NCBI GenBank assembly: GCA_026770575.1
Contig: MU657213.1
Location: 572 to 64,571 of the forward strand
Length of the DNA: 64,000 nt
Reading direction: 5' to 3'
Source of the DNA: Pelagophyceae sp. CCMP2097
Taxonomy: Eukaryota; Sar; Pelagophyceae
Shown here one piece after another: positions 31,355-41,759 of this stretch. Each line of letters begins with the position of its first letter. The first letter of the stretch is position 1. The notes beneath the pieces were generated by a model. It searched no databases, had not been told where the DNA came from, and saw only the letters and a program-made list of their open reading frames with translations. The translations under genes and the position numbers were made by a program.

Positions 31355-32422
31355 ATGCTCGCTCCGCCGGCGGCAGCCGCCGCCCGAAAGCCGTGCTGCG
31401 TCTGCGCTGAGCCGGGCGGCACGCACTGCACCAAGTGCAAATCGCGCCACTACTGCGGCAAGGCGTGCCAGCTCGTAGACTGGCGCGAGCGCGGGCACAA
31501 GGGGCAGTGCAAGCAGCTCGCAGCCGAGTTCCAGGACCGGCTCCTCGACTCGATAAAGCCGGAGAAATTGAAGATCAAGGAGGAGCCGGCCATCGTCGAG
31601 GACTTGATGCCGGCAGACGGTTCCAAGTCGGCGCCGCGCTCACCAGTCGTTCGACCGACGGCGACGGACGCGGCCAAGGCCAGCGCGCTGAACGACGATA
31701 CGCCGGACTGGCGCGGCACGTGCGCCATCTGCCTGGACCTGCTCCCAGAAGGAGGAGGCGTAACATTATACGCCTGCTGCTGCAAGAAGATTTGCACAGG
31801 ATGCTCCGTCAAGTGCCGGCAACACGACGACCGATGCCCGCTCTGCCGAGCACCACCCATCAAGTCGGATGCCGAGACGCTGCTCCAGCTGCAGAAGCAC
31901 GCGGACGAGGGCAACGCCGACGCGCAGGTGCAGTTTGGAGACCAATACCGTGACGGTGAAATGGGCCTCAAGAAGAGCTTGAAGCGGGCGTTTCAGTTAT
32001 TCGAGCGCGCTGCGACGCAAGGAAATTTTCGAGGTCAGGTACAACTGGGAGAGTGTTATCGTCTTGGAAACGGCGTGAAGATCAACAACAAGACCGCCGC
32101 GGGGTGGTATCAACGCGCGGCCGAGCAGGGCTATCCCCTCGCGCAATCACACCTCGGCTGGATGCACTACGAGGGCAAGGGCGTGGCGCAGTCGCACGAC
32201 GACGCCGTGAAGTGGTACCGGCTCGCCGCGGCGCAGGGCGCCGCAGACGCATTCTTCAGCCTCGGCGCGTGTTCAACACAAGGCCACGGCGTACCGCAGG
32301 ACTACGACGAGGCGCTGCGCTTCTACAAGCGCGCCGCGGCCAAGGGGCACGTCCAGGCGGCGGCGGCGGCCGAAGAGCTCGCGGCGCACCTCGCAGCGAC
32401 ACGCTCCCGGGGGCTGCCCTGA
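31355..32422 (+). CDS. MYND-RING-Sel1 protein, paralogue 2 (355 aa)
   Basis: Same architecture as the other paralogues. MYND is at about residues 14-53 (KPCCVCAEPGGTHC, CKSRHYCGKACQLVDW), the RING-like cluster at about 125-168 (CAICLDLLPEGGG, YACCCKKICTGC, RCPLC), then Sel1 repeats (GVKINNKTAAGWYQRAAEQG, GVAQSHDDAVKWYRLAAAQG, GVPQDYDEALRFYKRAAAKG). Single exon. It opens M-L-A-P-P and lacks the conserved 5' leader box seen in paralogues 1, 3, 4 and 5, so its promoter history differs. It is divergent from the PanD-like gene, 147 bp between starts. Confidence 0.88.
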   Translation: MLAPPAAAAARKPCCVCAEPGGTHCTKCKSRHYCGKACQLVDWRERGHKGQCKQLAAEFQDRLLDSIKPEKLKIKEEPAIVEDLMPADGSKSAPRSPVVRPTATDAAKASALNDDTPDWRGTCAICLDLLPEGGGVTLYACCCKKICTGCSVKCRQHDDRCPLCRAPPIKSDAETLLQLQKHADEGNADAQVQFGDQYRDGEMGLKKSLKRAFQLFERAATQGNFRGQVQLGECYRLGNGVKINNKTAAGWYQRAAEQGYPLAQSHLGWMHYEGKGVAQSHDDAVKWYRLAAAQGAADAFFSLGACSTQGHGVPQDYDEALRFYKRAAAKGHVQAAAAAEELAAHLAATRSRGLP

Positions 32423-32748
32423 GCGTCGATTCCCAAATAAGGACATTCACAGATGCCAGCTTGCGGCGCCCGTGCACGCGTGCTTGTGGCGCAGCGTTGC
32501 CGAGGTGGAAGAGATCCGCGTGCGGCTTGCTACTCGTGTGCTACCGGGATATAAGTAATCAACCCTCACGCCTCACCAATCTGCTCCCGAGGTCCGAGTT
32601 CACTCGGCTTTCGACAGCTCCCAGAGTCATCCCGCCGCGTCGCCGACGGCGGCGCGGGCCGCCGCGCCGACGTCGTCGACACACCCGGGCTGACGCAGAT
32701 CTCCGGGATAGCGTTTGGTGATAACCCCGACGGGGGTGGCGCCATTCC
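32423..32748. other. Intergenic, upstream of the OPR/RAP gene
   Basis: No gene is seen. It separates the stop of MYND-RING-Sel1 gene 2 from the start of the OPR/RAP gene on the same strand. A run of CGCCGCGTCGCCGACGGCGGCG near 32635 is low complexity. Confidence 0.4.
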
Positions 32749-35700
32749 ATGCGGCGCTGCTGCGCGGCCCTTTTCGGCCTCGTCTGCGCGGCGCTGCTGC
32801 GAGACGCAGATAACCTGCACCTCTCGCCGCAGCGCAAAACGCAAAGGCCGCGGATAGCGTCGCACGAACGATTCCTGCATGATCGACCGCATCGAGCTTC
32901 GCACCATCGAGCATCGCACTGCCGCATCGTCTGCCGCGCGAAGCGCGCCGCGAACGCCGACGCCGCGACGGGGCACCTCTTCATCGTGCGATCCTTTCGT
33001 TGTGTGCGCCCTTTGACGAGAACCGTAGGCGAATCTCGCGTACGACGTTTCCGCGGACGGCCTCCGCACCAGAGTCCTCACCGCCGCAAACGCGGCGCAG
33101 ATTTTCGAGGTTCGAGTGCCCGTGCACCAGCACACTGGGCGCGGGCGCGGCTTTGGCTTTGTCGCGCTGGAGAACGAAGAAGGTGAGCGCCACGCCTTTG
33201 CAACGGAGAACGAAGAAGGTGAACGCCTTTGCAACAACCGCCTTTGCGACGCCACCCATTAGCGGCGGAGCGGGTGCTGCTGGCGCTGAACGGGACCTTC
33301 TTCCGCGGGCGGCGCATCAGTGTAAGGCACAACGTCAAGGAGGACGTCCGGACGGCCGGCCCCGCGGCCGCGGACGTCAGGACGGCCGGCCCCGTCGCGG
33401 ACGAGGCGCCGCGCAAGGTCGTCGACGCGACTCCGGCGCCGGCGCCGTCTCCTGCGCCGGCGTCTTCTGCGCAGCCGCCGTTTGTGCAGAGCCGCGCCGG
33501 GGCCGTGGCGCTGAACAAGCTCTTGGTCACGGCCTCTACTGAAGACGTGTACAAGCTCTTTGCGGCGCAATCTTCAGTCTTCAACGAGGTCAACCTCGCC
33601 ACCGCCGTCTACCGCCTCGGCCAGAACCTGGCCAAGCCCGACGACCCCCGGCTGCAGCGGATCGTGGCCGCGACGACTACGCGAATCGCCAAAAACGGCG
33701 CAAAGTGGCAACCCAGAGCTTTGGCAAACGTCGCCTGGGCCTTGGCGAAGATCAAGCTCAGGCCGAACCACGTGCGTCCCTCGCGACGTGTGATGTCTCC
33801 GACATTTCCCCTCACGCAGGCGGTGTTCCGGGCCGTCGCCTCTGAAGCGTCGGGGCGCGCGGCCGAGTTCTCTGCCCAAGAGCTGGCGAACACGGCGTGG
33901 GCCTTTGCGACGGCGGACTGTTTGCATATCGAGAGGAAGCTTTCCGCATCTCTGGCCAGGGAGGCGGCGCTTCGCATCGCCGATTTTTCCGAGCAAGGCT
34001 TGGCAAACACGGCATGGGCCTTTGCGACGGCGGCAAGGAGGCAGGCCGACGACGCCGTCCGCGACGTCTTCGTGAGTCGTGGACCATATCGTGCAAGGCA
34101 CGATTGAGTACGAGACCACCAAAATCAGGCGCACCGCGACCTCTTCGACGCCATCGCGCGCGAGTCGACGCAGCGAATCACGTCGAGCAAGGCGCGGTCG
34201 CTGGCGAACACGGCCAGAGCCTTTGCGACGACTTTTTCTGGGACGGATAGAAAGACTCGGCTCGAGTATATCGCCTGCTTGGAAGATGACCCGCGCTTCG
34301 AGTCCGAGTCGGAGATCGCGGCGGCCCTCGGCGGCGACCCTCTTCGGGGGGGCGGCGCCTCGAGAGAGAGGGCCTTGGCCTCTGATCGAGAGCCTCTACC
34401 GAGGGACCAAAGAAGGGACCCAGAGCTCTTTGGCGCTCTAGCCAGAGCGGTGGCGGAAAAAATCGACTCATACGCCGAAGACGAAGACACGACCATCCCC
34501 TTCGACGAGGACCTGGTCGAGGACTACGGCCTCCAAGTCCGAAAAGGCCCCCTGCTCTTTGAAGTCTTATCGCGAGCGGCTTTCGCTACGGCCCAGCAGC
34601 CCGGCGACCCCTTTTCCAACTGCGAAGCTTTCTCCACCGCCGCGACGAACTCGTCGCCGAGCAGTGCGGCCTGGGCCTTTGCGACGCTGGCGCAGCGCGA
34701 CCCGGCCATGGCGCGCACGGCGCGGCGTCCCAAGCTGTGCGCGCCTCGCCTTGATCGATTCGGCTAGGCGCCATCGCGGCTTCCATCACGGAGCCTCGGA
34801 GCCTCAAGGGCTTCAAGGCGCAGGAGCTGGCGAACTCTGCGTGGGCCTTTGCGACTGTCGGGCTGAGCGCGCCGCCTCTCTTTGAAGCCATCGCCGCCGA
34901 CGTTTCTTCGCGCATCTCCGAATTTTCCGCCCAGGGACTCTCGAACATGGCCTGGGCCTTTGCGACCAACGGATGCTTCGACGACAGCAACGCCGCGCTG
35001 CGCGGGGCCATCGCGACGGCGACGCCGCGGATCGTGCGAGACTTCGAACCGCAGCACCTCGCAAACACGGCCTGGGCCTTTGCCACCGCGGGCGTCGTCG
35101 ACAAGAAACTCTTCGAGGTCAGTCTCCTTCTGTTGCGCTCCCTCGGGACAGACGCGCCTTTGGGAGATGCCTCGGGACACACTGATTAGGCTCTCGCGGC
35201 GGAAATCTTCCGCCGCCTCGGCGACTTCGACCAGCCAGAGGCGCTGGCCCAGCTGCACCAGCTCGAGCTCTTCCTCCGCGTCGAGGCGCCCTCGTTGTCG
35301 CCGCTCCTGCCGGGGTGCGTTGGGGGCGTTTGCGCGCGGCAGAAAAGACAGAAAATCAAATCTTCTCGTCCTAGGCTGGAGCCGCGGCTGCGCTCGGCGT
35401 TTATTGCGACCAAGGCGCAGCCGTCGCGGACGCAGGTCGAAGTGAGCGCGGCTCTCCATCGCGTCGGCTGGACGCACGACTTTGAGCACGTCACCGCCGA
35501 CGGCCTCTCGTTGGACATGGCCCAGTCGGCGACGAAGCACGCAGTCGAGTTCGACGGGCCGAACCACTATCTTTTTGAGCTGCCTTGCGACGCGCCGTTG
35601 AAGCCTTCGGAATTCGACGGCGGCGACGCGGATACAAAGCAGCAACTGCTCAACGGCAACTCGCGCTTCAAGCGCCGCATGCTTCGGCGCCTCGGCTGGA

Positions 35701-35819
35701 AAGTCGTGCACGTGCCGTACTTCGAATGGTCCAATCTCCGAACGGATACGCAGCAGGAAGAGTACCTCCTCCGACGATTGTCAGAACTCCGAGACCGAAA
35801 TAACTACTACGCTTTGTGA
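32749..35819 (+). CDS. RRM/octotricopeptide/RAP-domain RNA-binding protein with signal peptide (889 aa)
   Basis: Eight exons have consistent phases: 32749-32985, 33029-33182, 33263-33771, 33820-34071, 34129-34726, 34768-35117, 35190-35314 and 35375-35819, giving 890 codons. The N-terminus (MRRCCAALFGLVCAALL) is a signal peptide, as expected for a protein routed to a secondary plastid. Splicing rebuilds an RRM: RNP2 LFIANL-AYDV, RNP1 GRGFGFVALENEE, then AAERVLLALNGTFFRGRRI. Several 36-38-residue helical repeats with the core LANTAWAFA follow (ALANVAWALAK, ELANTAWAFATAD, LANSAWAFATVG, LANTAWAFATAG). The C-terminus is a RAP domain (DMAQSATKHAVEFDGPNHY, NGNSRFKRRMLRRLGWKVV, VPYFEW). OPR/RAP proteins mature or stabilise organellar transcripts. 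The splice donor of exon 2 is duplicated in tandem (see findings). Confidence 0.88.
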
Positions 35820-36658
35820 CACACAAGACCCCGCGGCGCCGTGGGAGCCAGAGGGGCCGTCGTCGGGGGCGCGCTGCCTGCGCATCGCCTGCGTCAGGCA
35901 TCGGTCACGTCGACAACGGGCGCACTCTCCGCCGCGCTGTCGTCCATTTGCCGATGAGCGCGGGCAGGCTGGCGTGCCCGCAGCCCATCGAGGAAGAGGG
36001 CCATCTCGGCCTGTCCGAGTCGGGCGGCGCCGAGATCGACGGCGTCGCGCTGATTAATGTCGACGGCGGCTCCTCGGCCCCAGTCGTCGCGCGGCCGGTC
36101 GTCGCGCGAATGGTCCTCGCGCCACCGGTCCTCGCGCGAACGGTCCTCGCGCGGCGCCGGCGCCGACCGATCGCGCAGACTCCGAGCACTCTGCTAAGGC
36201 CCCTCGTGTCATCGCCTCCGTCGGGCGCTCCCCCGTCGGCGAAGAGGCGACCAGTTTCGGCGGTGTGTCGAGTGCGGGCTCCCGTCCGCGCGACGCCGCG
36301 GCCGCTCGGGGGACCGGGACCGGCTTGAACCGGCAGCGGGACCGAGGCATGATGACCTGCCCCCCGCAAGCTGCCGTGGACCGCAGTCGCCACCTCATGT
36401 GGGGCGCGCAGATTTAAAGGCGGGGCGCACGTCCCAAGCCCTACGCACGCCCACGCTCCCGGTGCCGCTCTCCCCTCACTTCGTTCGGCCGGCCTAGACA
36501 CCCCACAGTCCCCACTGCCCTGCCAGTGGTGGCAGTAAACTTCTCGCCAAAATCAAGATAGTATTTTTAGCGAAAACAAAACGCCACCTTTCGCGCGTCG
36601 AGGGCGGGACCAACGGCCCGGTAAGCGCGGTCTCCGTCCATCCTATGCCCCTGCATTG
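35820..36658. other. Intergenic with short tandem repeat
   Basis: No conserved protein was recognised. Positions about 36080-36160 hold a degenerate 18-bp tandem repeat (core GTCGTCGCGCG / GTCCTCGCGCG) that reads as V-V-A-R or V-L-A-R units in one frame. The remainder is promoter-side sequence of the HRI1-like gene. Confidence 0.45.
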
Positions 36659-37222
36659 ATGGACGCCTTCGCCGGCCTGTGGCTGCGTGAGCTGCTGTAC
36701 GAGCCCCGCTCCACGCTCGCCGACTCGGCGGCCGCGCACGGGAGCCGCGTGCTCTGGGCGCAGGCGCCGTGCGGCCTCTACGTCGACGTCCGCCACGCCG
36801 CCAACGAGGCCTTTGTCGTCCGCGGCTTCGCGGGCCGCTGCACCGCGACGGCATGCGCCGGCCCCGGCGCGGCGGCGACGCTCCTGTGGCAGCGCCACGT
36901 GGATACGCAGCCGAGCTCCTGCCCCGGCGGCGTCGACAGCGCGCCGTGCCGCGTCGTCGCCGCCGACCCCCGCGCGGTCGGCGCGGTGCTCCTCGAGGAC
37001 GGCGACGGCTACCTCGAGGTGTGGCGGCGGCTTGCCGCGTGGGACGCCGCGCGCGGCGACTGCGCCGCGGCGGGCGACGCGGGGGTCGACCGGCCGGTCA
37101 ACATCCGGATCGTCGTCGACGGCGTCACCTTCGTCTCGTCGGCGGCGGCCGTATCGTGCTATTCCAGCGACTTCCACCACCAGTCACGGACCGCGGCCGA
37201 ACTCGCGGGCGGCGGTATTTGA
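36659..37222 (+). CDS. HRI1-like beta-barrel family protein (187 aa)
   Basis: Single exon with start ATG at 36659. The order of motifs fits the HRI1/lipocalin-like family known from fungi and bacteria: WLRELL, VLWAQAPCGLYVDVRH (the W-x-Q...Y-V-D-x-R core), FAGRC, LLWQRHVDTQP, then a late GAVLLEDGDGYLEVWRRL (E-x-G-D...Y-x-E-x-W-R-R). The biochemical function of that family is not established. The C-terminal part (IRIVVDGVTFVSSAAAV) is probably the last strands. It is followed almost directly by a Sel1 pseudogene. Confidence 0.5.
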   Translation: MDAFAGLWLRELLYEPRSTLADSAAAHGSRVLWAQAPCGLYVDVRHAANEAFVVRGFAGRCTATACAGPGAAATLLWQRHVDTQPSSCPGGVDSAPCRVVAADPRAVGAVLLEDGDGYLEVWRRLAAWDAARGDCAAAGDAGVDRPVNIRIVVDGVTFVSSAAAVSCYSSDFHHQSRTAAELAGGGI

Positions 37223-37815
37223 ACACGCCCCTACACTTCCGTCGCCGAGTGGCTGCGCCGGGTGGCTGCGCACGTGGCCAAGGGGTCGACGAGGCGGAGT
37301 ATCAGCTCGCCAACGTCTACCAAGGCGGCTACGTGGGCCCCGGGGAGAATCCCGAGCGCGCGTTCAAGTTTTGCGAGCTCGCCGCGAAGCAAGGCCACGC
37401 ACGAGCGCAGGTCCAGCTGGCGTCGTGCCTCGAGCACGGAAGCGACGTCCCCGTTGACTCCGCGGCCGCCGCGCGCTGGTATCGAATCGCGGCCGAGCAG
37501 GGCCATCCCGGCGCGCAGTTCAACCTCGGCCTCTTTTATACCGACGGCAATGGCGTTTTGCAGTCGTTTTGCGAGGCGGTGCGGTGGTACCACGCCGCCG
37601 CGGCGCAAAACGACGCCGACGTGATGAACAATTTGGGGATGCTCTACGGCAACGGGTTCGGTGTCGACTAGGACTTTCGTGCAGCGGAGCAATTCTTCAA
37701 GCGCGCCGCGGCGCTGGGGCGCGCCGACGCCGCCGTGGCGGTCTCGCAGCTCGCCGAGCTTCGGCTGCGCTCCTCCATGCGCCAGATTACTAACGTCCTC
37801 CTCTCGGCGACGTGA
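37217..37815 (+). pseudogene. Sel1-repeat pseudogene related to the MYND-RING-Sel1 family
   Basis: The translated sequence starts SVAEWLRRVAAHVAKG, matching the linker before the Sel1 repeats of paralogue 3 (NAEWVRRVKKHVDEG). It then shifts frame and continues as DEAEYQLANVYQGG through three Sel1 units (KFCELAAKQGHARAQVQLAS, DSAAAARWYRIAAEQG, FCEAVRWYHAAAAQ). An in-frame TAG at 37669-37671 interrupts the last repeat, after which DFRAAEQFFKRAAALGRADA completes it, ending at about 37815. The MYND and RING parts are missing. Frameshift, stop and truncation together indicate a dead copy. Confidence 0.75.
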
Positions 37816-38379
37816 TTGCCCCCGGGGGACCCGCAGGTGCTCGAGTCGAGACGCCCAGTGCCTCGCATCACCTTGATGTCTCCGGGGCTCGCGCACTCTC
37901 CGACTTCTTCGCCTGCAGAAGTCTATAACTCCGAGACGGTCGGACTCGGACGCGTTCTCCGTTCGCCAAAACTAAGACACCTCGGTTCCGCACCCAGACC
38001 GAGACTTCAGGAGCAGTAAGGATTTCCCGTAGGATTAGATATATTTTTTCGACATTTGAAGTGTTTCCAAGAGGGGGATCTTTCCGACGACAATTGAAGT
38101 GAATATGACGATAGACGGCCGACATGGGCCGCTCTGGAGCCTCAAACCAAGGCATCAGAATTTTAACTCGGGGGTTAATCCGTCATCAGGGGACTTTAAG
38201 GGAGATTCCGACGACATTTGCGGCTTTTGCGGCTTTTGCGGCCGGCTTTTCCGACGACTTTTGTGGTGAAATTTTCGACATCGCGACGACATTGGCAAAC
38301 GACATTTGAGAGGATTTGAAACGATACTACGGGAAATCCTTAAGGAGCAGTGAGCTCGAGCGCGCGCTCGGCACCGTCG
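37816..38379. other. AT-richer intergenic region with short repeats
   Basis: No gene is seen. Positions 38050-38310 carry dispersed copies of GACGACATTTG / GACATTTGA and a triple GCGGCTTTT, unlike the GC-rich surroundings. It precedes the leader of MYND-RING-Sel1 gene 3 and could hold its promoter. Confidence 0.4.
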
Positions 38380-38551
38380 GACTCGCTCGAGCGCTTCGAG
38401 GCTTCCCAGCGGCGCATCCGGGAGCCCGGCAAGTTCCCCAAGATTGCTCGTACGACAGGATTTCTTCCGAGTCGGACGGACTCGCCTGTAGGTATCCAAG
38501 GAGGAGCTGAACGAGCGGCGCGCAGAGTACTCGGCGAAGGACCACGGCGCG
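38380..38551 (+). promoter_or_regulatory. Conserved 5' leader of MYND-RING-Sel1 gene 3 with GC-AG UTR intron
   Basis: An exon ending CGCATCCGGGAGCCCG (38428) is followed by a 63-bp intron at 38429-38491 that begins GCAAGT and ends CTGTAG. The next exon begins GTATCCAAGG and has the box GCGCGCAGAGTACTCGGCGA 14 bp before the ATG. Upstream, CTCGAGCGCTTCGAGGCTTC matches the leader of paralogue 5 (TTCGAGCGCCTCGAGGCTTC). Confidence 0.6.
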
Positions 38552-39659
38552 ATGGAGAACCCGCCGGTCACTTGCAAGCCATGCTGCGTCTGCGACGAGG
38601 CGGGCGGCCAGCACTGCACCAAGTGCAAATCGCGGCATTATTGCGGCAAAAAATGCCAGCTCATCGACTGGTACGAGCGCGGGCACAAGGCGCAGTGCCC
38701 GCAGCTGTCGCTCGAGTGGCAGCGCCGCCGGCTTGGCGCTCTTTATCTGAAGAAGCGACGCCTGGAGAACCCAATAGCGGCCTTTTTCGGCGCGCCGGGT
38801 GCGTTGGGCCCCCGTACCGTGTTGCCGCCGAAACGCGGTCCCTGTTTCGACCAAACCCGTAGGCCTCTACTTTTGGGAGACGGACGACCGGGACGAGGAA
38901 GACACCGTGTTTCTTGCAAAAAAGGAGGCGGCGCTCAACTTGTGGCCAAAGGCCAGCGCGCTGAAGGACGCCACGCTGGCCTGGCGGGGCACGTGCCCGA
39001 TCTGCCTCGATCAACTTCCAAATGATTATAGCAGACGAACATTCTACGAGTGCTGCTGCGGGAGTATTTGCGTGGACTGCTCCGGTAAGTGCCGGGAGTT
39101 CGACAACCGGTGCCCACTCTGCCGAATTCCAGCCCACACGACGAACGCCGAGTGGGTGCGCCGGGTGAAGAAGCACGTGGACGAGGGCAATGCTGAGGCA
39201 CAGCTGCAGCTCGGATTCGCATACATTAAAGGTCTATCAGGTCTCGAGAAGAACATAGTGCGGGGGTACAAGCTGTTCGCGCCCGCGGCGGTGGAAGGGC
39301 ATGCAGTGGCTCAGACTGGATTGGCAATATTTTTTGAGACCGGGGCAGAAGTGACGGTCGACTACAAGGCCGCAGCGCTGTGGTACCGGCGCGCGGCCGA
39401 GCAAGGATACCATGTCGCTGAATACAACCTCGGCCGCATGCTCCACGACGGCAAAGGCGTGGCGCAGTCGCACGAGGAAGCCGTGAAGTGGTTCCGGCTC
39501 GCCGCGGAGAAGGGCATCATTAACGCGTTCCACGATCTTGGCGTGTGTTACGCAAACGGCCAAGGCGTGCCGCGGGACCTCGACGAGGCGCTGCGCTGGT
39601 TTAGGCGCGCCGCGGCGCAGGGCCACGCCGAAGCTGCGGCGGCGGTCGAGAGGTTCTAG
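38552..39659 (+). CDS. MYND-RING-Sel1 protein, paralogue 3 (347 aa)
   Basis: Exons are 38552-38798 and 38863-39659, giving 348 codons; the 64-bp intron is GTGCGT...CGTAG. This is the only paralogue here with an intron inside the CDS. MYND is at residues 10-49 (KPCCVCDEAGGQHC, CKSRHYCGKKCQLIDW). A variable linker (LENPIAAFFGAPG-LYFWETDDRD) contains the intron. The RING-like cluster (CPICLDQLP, YECCCGSICVDC, RCPLC) is followed by Sel1 repeats (DYKAAALWYRRAAEQG, GVAQSHEEAVKWFRLAAEKG, GVPRDLDEALRWFRRAAAQG). It sits next to the Sel1 pseudogene on the same strand, consistent with local duplication. Confidence 0.88.
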
Positions 39660-39894
39660 GTCGCTGCCCGCCAGCTCGGCGCCGCATCGCCGACCGGGGC
39701 CCCGGCCGGCGCCCCCAAAGCACGTGGCCACGGCGACCGCGCCCATCCACCAATAAGCCATTTCGCAGGCAAAGAGGCTCTTCGGAACCCCGGTCGACCC
39801 CCCAACCCCCCACGGCCGAGTCGCCCCGCGTCTGCAGTTGCGCGTCTGCGGGCCGCACGTCGGTGGGTCACAACGCTTAACGGGGTGCGCGGCC

Positions 39895-41651
39895 CTAGCG
39901 CAGCTCCTCGTCTGCGAGTTCGAGGGCGCCAAGGGCCTCGAGGTAGCTCGCGACGGCGGCGTTGCCGTACTTCTTCGCGATCCAAAGCGCCGAACCTAGA
40001 GTCGACGGCCGTAAGGACTTGCAATCGTGCGTCTCAAGGAATTTGTGTCACTGACTCACCGCCGCCGACGGTGCGCGCGCCAAGGTTCGCGCCGTGCCTG
40101 TAACAAAAGGTCGGCCCACGCCGCGGTCGTTTCAGAAACGCACTCGACCAGGGCTTTTGCGACCGCGTCGGACCCGGAGCGCGCGGCTTCATGCAGCGGC
40201 GTCCACAGATTCTCGTCCGGGTCGTTGACGTCGTGGTCCCGCATTTGGCGCAGCACGCCGACGAGGTCACCCGCGGCGGCGGCTTCGTGTAGGGACTGGC
40301 TGGACCCGGTGGTGAACGAGTCTTCGCCAAAGTCTTCGCCACCGTGCATCTGGTGCCCAACCTCGCCTTGCGAATCGGCGCGCGAGGCTCGGCGCGATGC
40401 TCGGCGAGAAGACGGGGTGTCGATGTCGTTTGGCGGGAGCACTTGTGGTTTGCCGCGGCCGCCGCGCGCCAAATCGTGGCTTTCCGCCGCGTGCATGGCG
40501 TCGCGCGTCGACTCGGCCGCAGGGACGGGCAGCGGGAACGCGTGCCTCTTCGCCTCGTTTGCTGCTTTGAAGGCTCTCGATTTCGCTTCGTTGGCCGCCG
40601 TTTTCTGCCAATCGAAATCCACGTCCGGGTGGTTCGCCTCTTCGTCCTGAGGGTCGACTGGGATAAAGTGGACGAAGATGTTTGCAAAGGCACGGCCCTT
40701 CAAAGGGTTCGGGCGGCCGTGGAGCACCGTGTGCGACTCGTACAGCGCCATATCGCCTTCTTCCAAAGTCACGTTAAATGCTTTGCCGTCGTGGCCTACG
40801 ACTTCGACGGGCCAGGGCTCGTCGACGTCCTGCGCCACCTGGATAATAGCGCTCGTTACCAAAGGCAGCCGGTCGACGTGCGATGCCAAGATTGCGCCTT
40901 GCCCATAAACGCGGATGCCGTACAACGAAGTCGGCTTCAGCTTCTGGCCCGTCCAAGCTTCTAAGATGGGCTGCGCCCCGTCCCAGATCTGCTGTTTGGC
41001 GCGCATGCCCAGAGGCTGGAAGCGCCGGTCTTCCAACGAGAGCATTTGCGTCGGGACGACCCAGTGGTTGACGTACGTATTCCCCGCAGGCCAAGACTCG
41101 GCCTGCTTCGGCTCGTCTTTATACGCGTCCCAAAACGCGCGCGCCGGGCCGTAGACCGATTCAGGGGCGCGCAGCTTTGTGAAGCCTACGAGGCGAGGTT
41201 CTATTCACGACGTTTCGACATTCCGCCCCGCAGACACGCACCGTTCTCCGTAAAGTTGCGCTGCCGGGCCGGCTGCAGCCGGTTCATCTCGATGCGCACG
41301 TCCTCCGTGGCCTTGCATCCCCGCCTAAAGGCAGAGCGTTTCGGCGGTTTGCCGTTTTCGGCGGAAGACTCGCATGCCGAATTTCGCGGCGCAGCCGGCC
41401 AGGAAGTCGTCGTAGCGCTGCGCGCCGGGCAGGTTGGGCGGGATGGGGCCGTGCATCGGGAAGGAGACGTCGACGCCGTAGCCGGTGTACCTATAAATCC
41501 GTTTATCGTCGTCCATCCTATCCCATATACGTCTCATCCATCTACGTCTGCGAATCGACGCGGCGGGTGGCTGATAGCCGGCGTCGGCGGCGACGGATTG
41601 CTCGACTCCCGCGACGGCGAGCACCGCCAGGAGGGCCCGCCACTCGACCAT
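39895..41651 (-). CDS. Secreted prolyl 4-hydroxylase-like 2OG-Fe(II) oxygenase with C-terminal ankyrin repeats (513 aa)
   Basis: Five exons have consistent phases: 41651-41374, 41324-41242, 41185-40144, 40097-40060 and 39995-39895, giving 514 codons. The first intron must be GC-AG (GCGAGT...TTTAG) to stay in phase. The N-terminus is a signal peptide (MVEWRALLAVLAVAGVEQS). The middle matches the algal P4H-like family: EDVRIEMNRLQPARQRNFTENGF in pieces, then the metal site HVD, the distal His in ESHTVLHGRP and the 2-oxoglutarate Arg in KGRAFANIFVHF. The C-terminus holds two to three ankyrin repeats (SLHEAAAAGDLVGVL, TPLHEAARSG, KALVE-HGANLGARTVGGG-SALWIAKKYGN). The likely reaction is proline hydroxylation in the secretory pathway. 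It is divergent from dapF, 108 bp between starts. Confidence 0.82.
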
Positions 41652-41759
41652 CTGCGTTAACTGCGTGCAGTTAGTGCAGCTCCTCGAAAGCTGCCAATTT
41701 TCACGCCCGTCGAATGTCGCTAAAAAGAGAGTGAGAGCTTTCGTCGATTGCCTGCGACG

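Noticed and set aside
37669..37671. TAG reassigned as a sense codon (also considered at 47793-47795)
   Set aside because: Many genes here end properly at TAG, TGA or TAA; the Sel1 copy has a frameshift as well, so it is simply broken, and the extension after 47795 is short and unsupported.
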